Shown: positions 19,755-24,287 of the stretch, piece by piece | How positions within the stretch are numbered: position 1 is the first letter of the stretch | How the letters are laid out: every line of letters begins with the position of its first letter | Source: Paramacrobiotus richtersi | Taxonomy: Eukaryota > Tardigrada > Eutardigrada > Parachela > Macrobiotidae | DNA length: 24,287 nucleotides | Direction: 5' to 3' | NCBI GenBank assembly: GCA_034698045.1 | Contig: JAQGAU010000753.1 | Coordinates: forward strand, 1 to 24,287 | Program-made: the position numbers and the translations under genes | The notes under the pieces: generated by a model | Seen by the model: the letters and a program-made list of their open reading frames with translations, nothing else | Database searches by the model: none | Told to the model about the DNA's origin: nothing

Positions 19755-19971
19755 TTCGAGCAATCCGCTCGATCAAGAGGTCATTATTTGGCACATCTGA
19801 CAATTTCACAGAAACACACCGACAGAATTTGTAAAACGTTTCTTTTTTTCCATATTGGTCGTTACACGTCTTTCGTGCATATACAGAGCTGGTGTTTCCG
19901 CAAGTCGGATCTCGTTGACAGGTTTTAATAATTAGTGGAAAATTGCTTGTTTTATAATTTATACATACTGA
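19755..19971 (-). CDS. candidate cysteine-rich exon, unidentified
   Basis: Minus-strand open stretch bounded by a good acceptor (ATTTTGACTTTCAG) and a donor (GTAAGG, complement of 19749-19754). It encodes six cysteines spaced C-x14-C-x5-C-x11-C-x13-C-x-C, with segments QRDPTCGNTSS and FYKFCRC, inside a 186-codon open frame. It is not clearly related to the knottin-like peptides. The upstream intron would overlap the first exon of aldehyde oxidase gene C, and no signal exon was found. Could be chance in AT-rich DNA. Confidence 0.25.
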
Positions 19972-19983
19972 CTGAAAGTCAAA

Positions 19984-22900
19984 ATGACGCCACCAACAAC
20001 GCGGGATTACAAAGCCACGGATATTGTCGTGACGATTAACGGCACAAAGTACTATGGTATGTGTAGTTACCGCATCAGTGATGACCTTTAAACTTTCATA
20101 AAATAAGTTTATAAATAAAAAGCAATCGAATTTATTTCTAATTTCCTGCATGGTTGCCTACTGTGACTTTCATTTTATAATGCAGTTTACGCTGATTGAT
20201 TGCTATTATCAGATTAATTTATAATAACTATGTAGAAGATAGTCTGCATGATAGTAATACGAATGTTCGCCTTTTACTTAGTTCCAACAACATTCTCGGA
20301 AGTGACCTTGAACGAGTACCTGCGTACCCATCTCCTTATGACCGGGACTAAGGTCATGTGCCGGGAGGGAGGATGCGGTAAGCATGTTGTGAGAATTTTG
20401 TCTGTAACTTGCAAAAATGCTTCTTCGACATATTCCTAATTTGATATACATCGAAAAAAAACACTACAATGCAGCTGTTTCGCATGCGTTGAACGTGTGA
20501 AATTATTTCAGGTGTTTGCATCGTTAACGCAGCATACAAGGATCCTGTTAGTGGGCGTCAGATTGTGGAACGGTCTGTGAATTCAGTAAGTTATGCAATC
20601 ATTTCATCATTACATTACGAAAACGTTCGCAGTCATAGATAATCGGATGAGGCAGAAATATTTTTTTACGGCTGCTTGCGGAGAGAAAAACGAACGCCGA
20701 AGACTATCACTGATTTACGCTTGGATTGTAGGAAACGTTCATATTCTTGCCGGTATATGGTGGCACGCGTATTAATTTTTGTGTTTACTTCCCGCAGTGT
20801 TTGGTTCCCATTTTGTCTTGCGATGGTTGGGAAATTACCACCATAGAAGGCCTTGGAGATCAAACAAAACCTCATCCACTGCAAAGTCGACTGACGGAAT
20901 ACTACGGAACACAGTGTGGCTTTTGCACTCCCGGAATGCTGATGAACATGTATAGGTCAGTGGATACATATACGAAAGATATATTGTGTACGTACGCATG
21001 ATTATGTTAATACTATGCCTACGAACTTGTAACGTATTGGTGAATCGTTTAGATACACCTCTAGTAGGTTAGTAGGTACTGTTTATGTTCTGTCGTCTAA
21101 CTACGCTGACAAGTGACAATGATTTAATTTTTATGTCAGCCGAAAATGAATTACACGGTTATTATATAAGTTACAAGAAACACCTTCGGCTGCCGCCTCA
21201 GGGTTTCTTGGATCTGTATTCAGATCGTAATCCGATCTTCCGCTTCACAATTCGGTGTCAAGGAGGTCATCGTGTGTTTCCTTTGAATATAGTAGTGTTC
21301 GTCAAAGTTCAGTCGAAAACTCAAAGGCTCGAAAGTCAGAACTGGGAACACGCGGGTTTGAAGCGCTATATATAGCGGTCCTTTTGATTGATTCATTTCG
21401 AGCCAGCCTTCTGTACCAGTGCAGAGTATGTGTAATAATTATACCAAACTCTATGCTTCTGACTTTTCATACGCATGTAACCGGAAAATCGTTCAGACGG
21501 CAAAAGCGTCCGCAGGAAACTTCGTCCGGCAAAAATTTTGCCCAACCAAAAATTTTTGCGTTCATTGATCTAATTGCATTTGGACCCATTTGGTCCGGCA
21601 GAAATTACCGGATGACCTTCAGATTAATGTTCTTGAGTCATACAGATCCTTCAATGGGGGACGGATTCGCTTGGTTTACAGGCAAAAATTTCCGGCCCGC
21701 TCTGGCATCTTTGTCGTACAGGCGGTTTTTCCGGTCACGCTGGTTCTGCTTACATGAGAAGTGCCAAAACACAGGCATCCCGGCGGTACAACCTGTGTCA
21801 AGCTGCTTTTGCTTTATCGTGATTCGGGTCATAAGGCCGCAATTATGCACAATATTCCATTTTTGTAATTACTTTATTCTAGTTTTCTTTGGGTCAAGTG
21901 TTCGGTATTCGGGGAAATTTTCGGCATATTTATAGCCTAATTTCTTTCTGATTAGTAATTCTCTTTAAACTTTCTGTATTGAAACGACTGTTTCATTCCT
22001 ATTAATTGTCTTACAGTTTTACTGTTGTTTCGTTTTAGTTCAGTGTAGCTTCGGAAATACACATTCTGTTGCAAACAGCTCGTTCCAATGCACCTATTCT
22101 ACAACTAGTGGCTTTGCTAATTATGTCCTTATTTCAAATATTTCGACTGTACGTTAGCATTCGGTGCTTTTGGAACTATAGGAAACAGGCGACTTGTCAA
22201 GTTCGAGATTCTACAGGGTTGTCTGATTTCTGCCTGGCTGATGAAACGCATTCCTTAGCCGTTTTTATATTCCGTTTAGTCTTCGGCAGCTACCGGCTTG
22301 TTCGTATTCTTGGCTGTTTCTTATAAAAATTACTCTAAGAGGTGCGTGACGAAATTCATACGAAAACCTCAAAGGACGGAAATGTAGTAGCGATATTGTT
22401 CACTGGCTAGTAGCTTACTTTCTACAAAATTTTGCAATCACAGCATTTTGTTAAAATCTTGAGACACCAGTTTAGAAGATACGTGAAGTTCCCTGCACTA
22501 TGCGTTCGGATTCGGATGCGCGCCCATGCCGGTTTTGAGCTGATGTTTCAATTGTGCTTCCTTTAAAGGGTGCAAACAAAAGCTGGAATGTCGGCAAACT
22601 CAGTTCTGGATGTTGGTAAAACTACTGGTTCGGAACGTTTCTTAAATATAAAATCAACTTCAAGTTTTGTCCGTCTTGCCAAATAGTCATTTTGCTTTGA
22701 CACCTTAAACATATGAGAAATAATTCCTTTATGGGGTTCGGTGTCGGGAATTTCATACATAGTTTGCGCTTTCTGTATGATAATTTGAACCGGCTAAATA
22801 AATTCCATAATTCAAACAAAGTGCTACGTACCATTGTAAAAATCGAATCATAGCAACGGCTATTAACATTTGTGCCGTTTTTAATAATAAATAATCTGAT

Positions 22901-23584
22901 TATGCTAAGTATAGTATGACCGGTGCATGAAAATGCCTTTTTTGAGTGCTCCTGGCTGCCCACGAGTTTCTTTTAAAATCAAACATCATGTGCAACCGTT
23001 TTGGCCCATGCCCTATCCGATTCAGTAATTTATTTGAGCGGAGCTTATTTGGTTCGGCAGATTTCGTGGTCACGGGACGGAGTTCCGTAATAGGAACTAG
23101 AACTAGATAAACGATCATATTTATAATTTATTAATACTACATATATGATAGCAGAAAAACGCTGTTACACAACGGGGTCTGGGCTATATTTTACAGTTTT
23201 CGAGATGGCATTGTGAGAACTGTTAATCTACTTAACAAGTAAGAGACAATGTATAAAAGAAATGTGTGGTTGTCTCTTTATAGTCTGATGCAGAACGGCA
23301 CCCTTACCAAACGCCAAGTGGAAGACTCTTTCGACAGCAATATCTGCCGCTGCACCGGTGGGTTTATACTTTAAAGTTTAACAGCTGACTGAGTCTATAT
23401 TCATTCAAAAATCCAGTTTGCGTTCTATTTATTTGTATTATATTTACATTATTTGTACAAACTATGCTTCTGTATACCGATATCGAAGTACAAAACCGTG
23501 GAATTTTCAGAATACCGACCTATCTTGGATGCGTTCAAGTCGTTCGCAGCCGCAGGCGTGAATTCCAGCGTTCCAGATATCGAG
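19984..23584 (+). CDS. aldehyde oxidase / xanthine dehydrogenase-like gene C, 5' part (2Fe-2S domains)
   Basis: Exons: 19984-20056, 20282-20377, 20512-20585, 20798-20955, 23284-23357, 23511-23584. All junctions are in phase, giving 183 residues that run on past the window. The start is the AAAATGA-context ATG at 19984, a normal distance before the VTINGTKYY strand. The protein begins with the plant-ferredoxin-like 2Fe-2S domain (CREGGCGVC plus a fourth Cys in VNSCLVPIL), then the helical 2Fe-2S domain (QCGFCTPGMLMNMY and CRCT-YRPIL). All eight cluster cysteines are present. The invariant Gly after CRCT reads as Glu (GAA across the 23357/23511 junction). Intron 4 is 2.33 kb and the intron after 23584 holds a retroelement. 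FAD and Mo domains should lie downstream. Probably functional as far as seen. Confidence 0.9.
20956..23283 (+). other. 2.33-kb intron of gene C
   Basis: Donor GTCAGT, acceptor TTTATAG; the other introns of this gene in the window are 130-230 nt. The interior has short imperfect inverted motifs of the form CCGGCAAAAATTTTGCC near 21.53 kb and a 226-codon open frame (21255-21935) that I judge non-coding. Its size suggests one or more old insertions, but no element could be named. Confidence 0.6.
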
Positions 23585-23862
23585 GTCAATAACCTATGAT
23601 TAATACGTAAACTCGGTTTTTGAGAACGAAACATCGAAACATTTGGAGAAAAAACTTTTGAAGCTATTGTACATTTGAAAGAACTATGTGCATGTGAATG
23701 CACTTAATTATATTATACTAGTAAACCGTTAAGGTTTTGTAACAAACAACATTCAGTTTATAATAACACTTTTCCAATCTGAGAGCATAGTTCTACGGTC
23801 AGTTTGTAATTCATAATAGATTCAATATTTTTCTTGTCTTAAATTCGGATACATACAATTAG

Positions 23863-24287
23863 TTGCAGCACAATCTGCAGAAGTATATGTTCTTGTTGAA
23901 TGCATTACCTGTCTCCACCCTTGGTAATCATATGGATAACAATACCGTCCGTATCGCTGTGGGACTTCGGCTGGGTTTGCCAATTTGTGAAGTGCACTCG
24001 TGCGCATGCGGAGAAACGGTTACTGAGTTAGGCTATCACGGGCTGAGTTGCAAGAAGAATGGAAGAATCTCGAGTGCTGTTACCACAAGACACAACAGGA
24101 TAAACGATAGGATCACTCGATCGCTCGTCACTGCGGAATACCATGCCATCAAGGAACCACCAGGATTATGTCGTAGTGACGGCAAGCGTCCTGATGGAAT
24201 GACAAGAGTGCCTTTCAGAGCGGGAAAGAATGCGGTGTATGATGTAACGGTCGCTGATACAGTGGCCCAGACATACGTGGCCGATAC
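23863..24287 (+). mobile_element. non-LTR retroelement, C-terminal zinc-knuckle/endonuclease-like end
   Basis: Open frame from after TAG (23860-23862) to the window edge, 141 codons, with a possible internal start at 23887. It reads LLNALPVSTLG, then RIAVGLRLGLPIC, a C-x-C...H-x4-C knuckle (CACGETVTELGYHGLSC), RHNRINDRI, and GKRPDGMT...YDVTVADT. That order matches the C-terminal region after reverse transcriptase in many invertebrate retroelements. The RPD...D-V-T pattern resembles the restriction-like endonuclease of R2-type elements; this last point is inference. The upstream sequence goes out of frame (AAQSAE is readable in another frame at about 23866), so the copy is 5'-truncated or shifted. 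It lies in the last visible intron of gene C, sense orientation. Confidence 0.65.

Noticed and set aside
21255..21935. 226-codon open frame inside the large intron of gene C.
   Set aside because: Composition is that of translated repetitive AT-rich DNA, with no domain, splice logic or family motif.

Overview
The window is invertebrate animal (metazoan) DNA. Genes are split into short exons by GT-AG introns of roughly 40-400 nt plus two convincing GC-AG introns. The recognisable products are a receptor guanylate cyclase, aldehyde oxidase/xanthine dehydrogenase-type molybdo-flavoenzymes and small secreted cysteine-rich peptides, among SINE-like, LTR and non-LTR retroelement debris. The phylum cannot be fixed from the sequence; an arthropod, tardigrade or other ecdysozoan would fit. 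There are no operons, CRISPR arrays or other prokaryotic features.

Layout. 1-2914 (+): ectodomain, membrane helix and kinase-homology region of a receptor guanylate cyclase, with one in-frame stop and one frameshift. 2915-7113 (+): aldehyde oxidase copy A, joined in frame to the truncated cyclase. It starts inside the FAD domain and has a damaged 3' end. 7388-8066: duplicated flank, a tRNA-like SINE, an exon fragment, hairpins and a 27-bp tandem duplication. 8981-10638 (+): a 10-bp minisatellite, then a broken LTR-retrotransposon gag. 11628-13120: a 1.49-kb segment bounded by ~150-bp inverted repeats, containing a minus-strand cysteine-rich exon. 13656-14272 (-): a two-exon gene for a secreted six-cysteine (knottin-like) peptide related to that exon. 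15384-16418 (+): aldehyde oxidase copy B, a partial duplicate of copy A that keeps the true C-terminus. 17303-17614 (-): an unidentified exon, with an inverted partial copy near 7.7 kb. 19984-23584 (+): the 5' end of aldehyde oxidase gene C, six exons encoding the 2Fe-2S region and running off the window. 23863-24287 (+): the C-terminal zinc-knuckle/endonuclease-like end of a non-LTR retroelement, inside an intron of gene C.

Overall this is a rearranged aldehyde-oxidase cluster. Copies A and B are about 94% identical where both survive, but each has lost a block the other keeps, so neither is intact. Gene C looks functional as far as it can be read. The least expected content is the small family of cysteine-rich secreted peptides on the minus strand, one member of which sits inside the inverted-repeat segment. 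All splice sites were inferred by eye from reading-frame phase and protein-family similarity; no search or transcript data were available.
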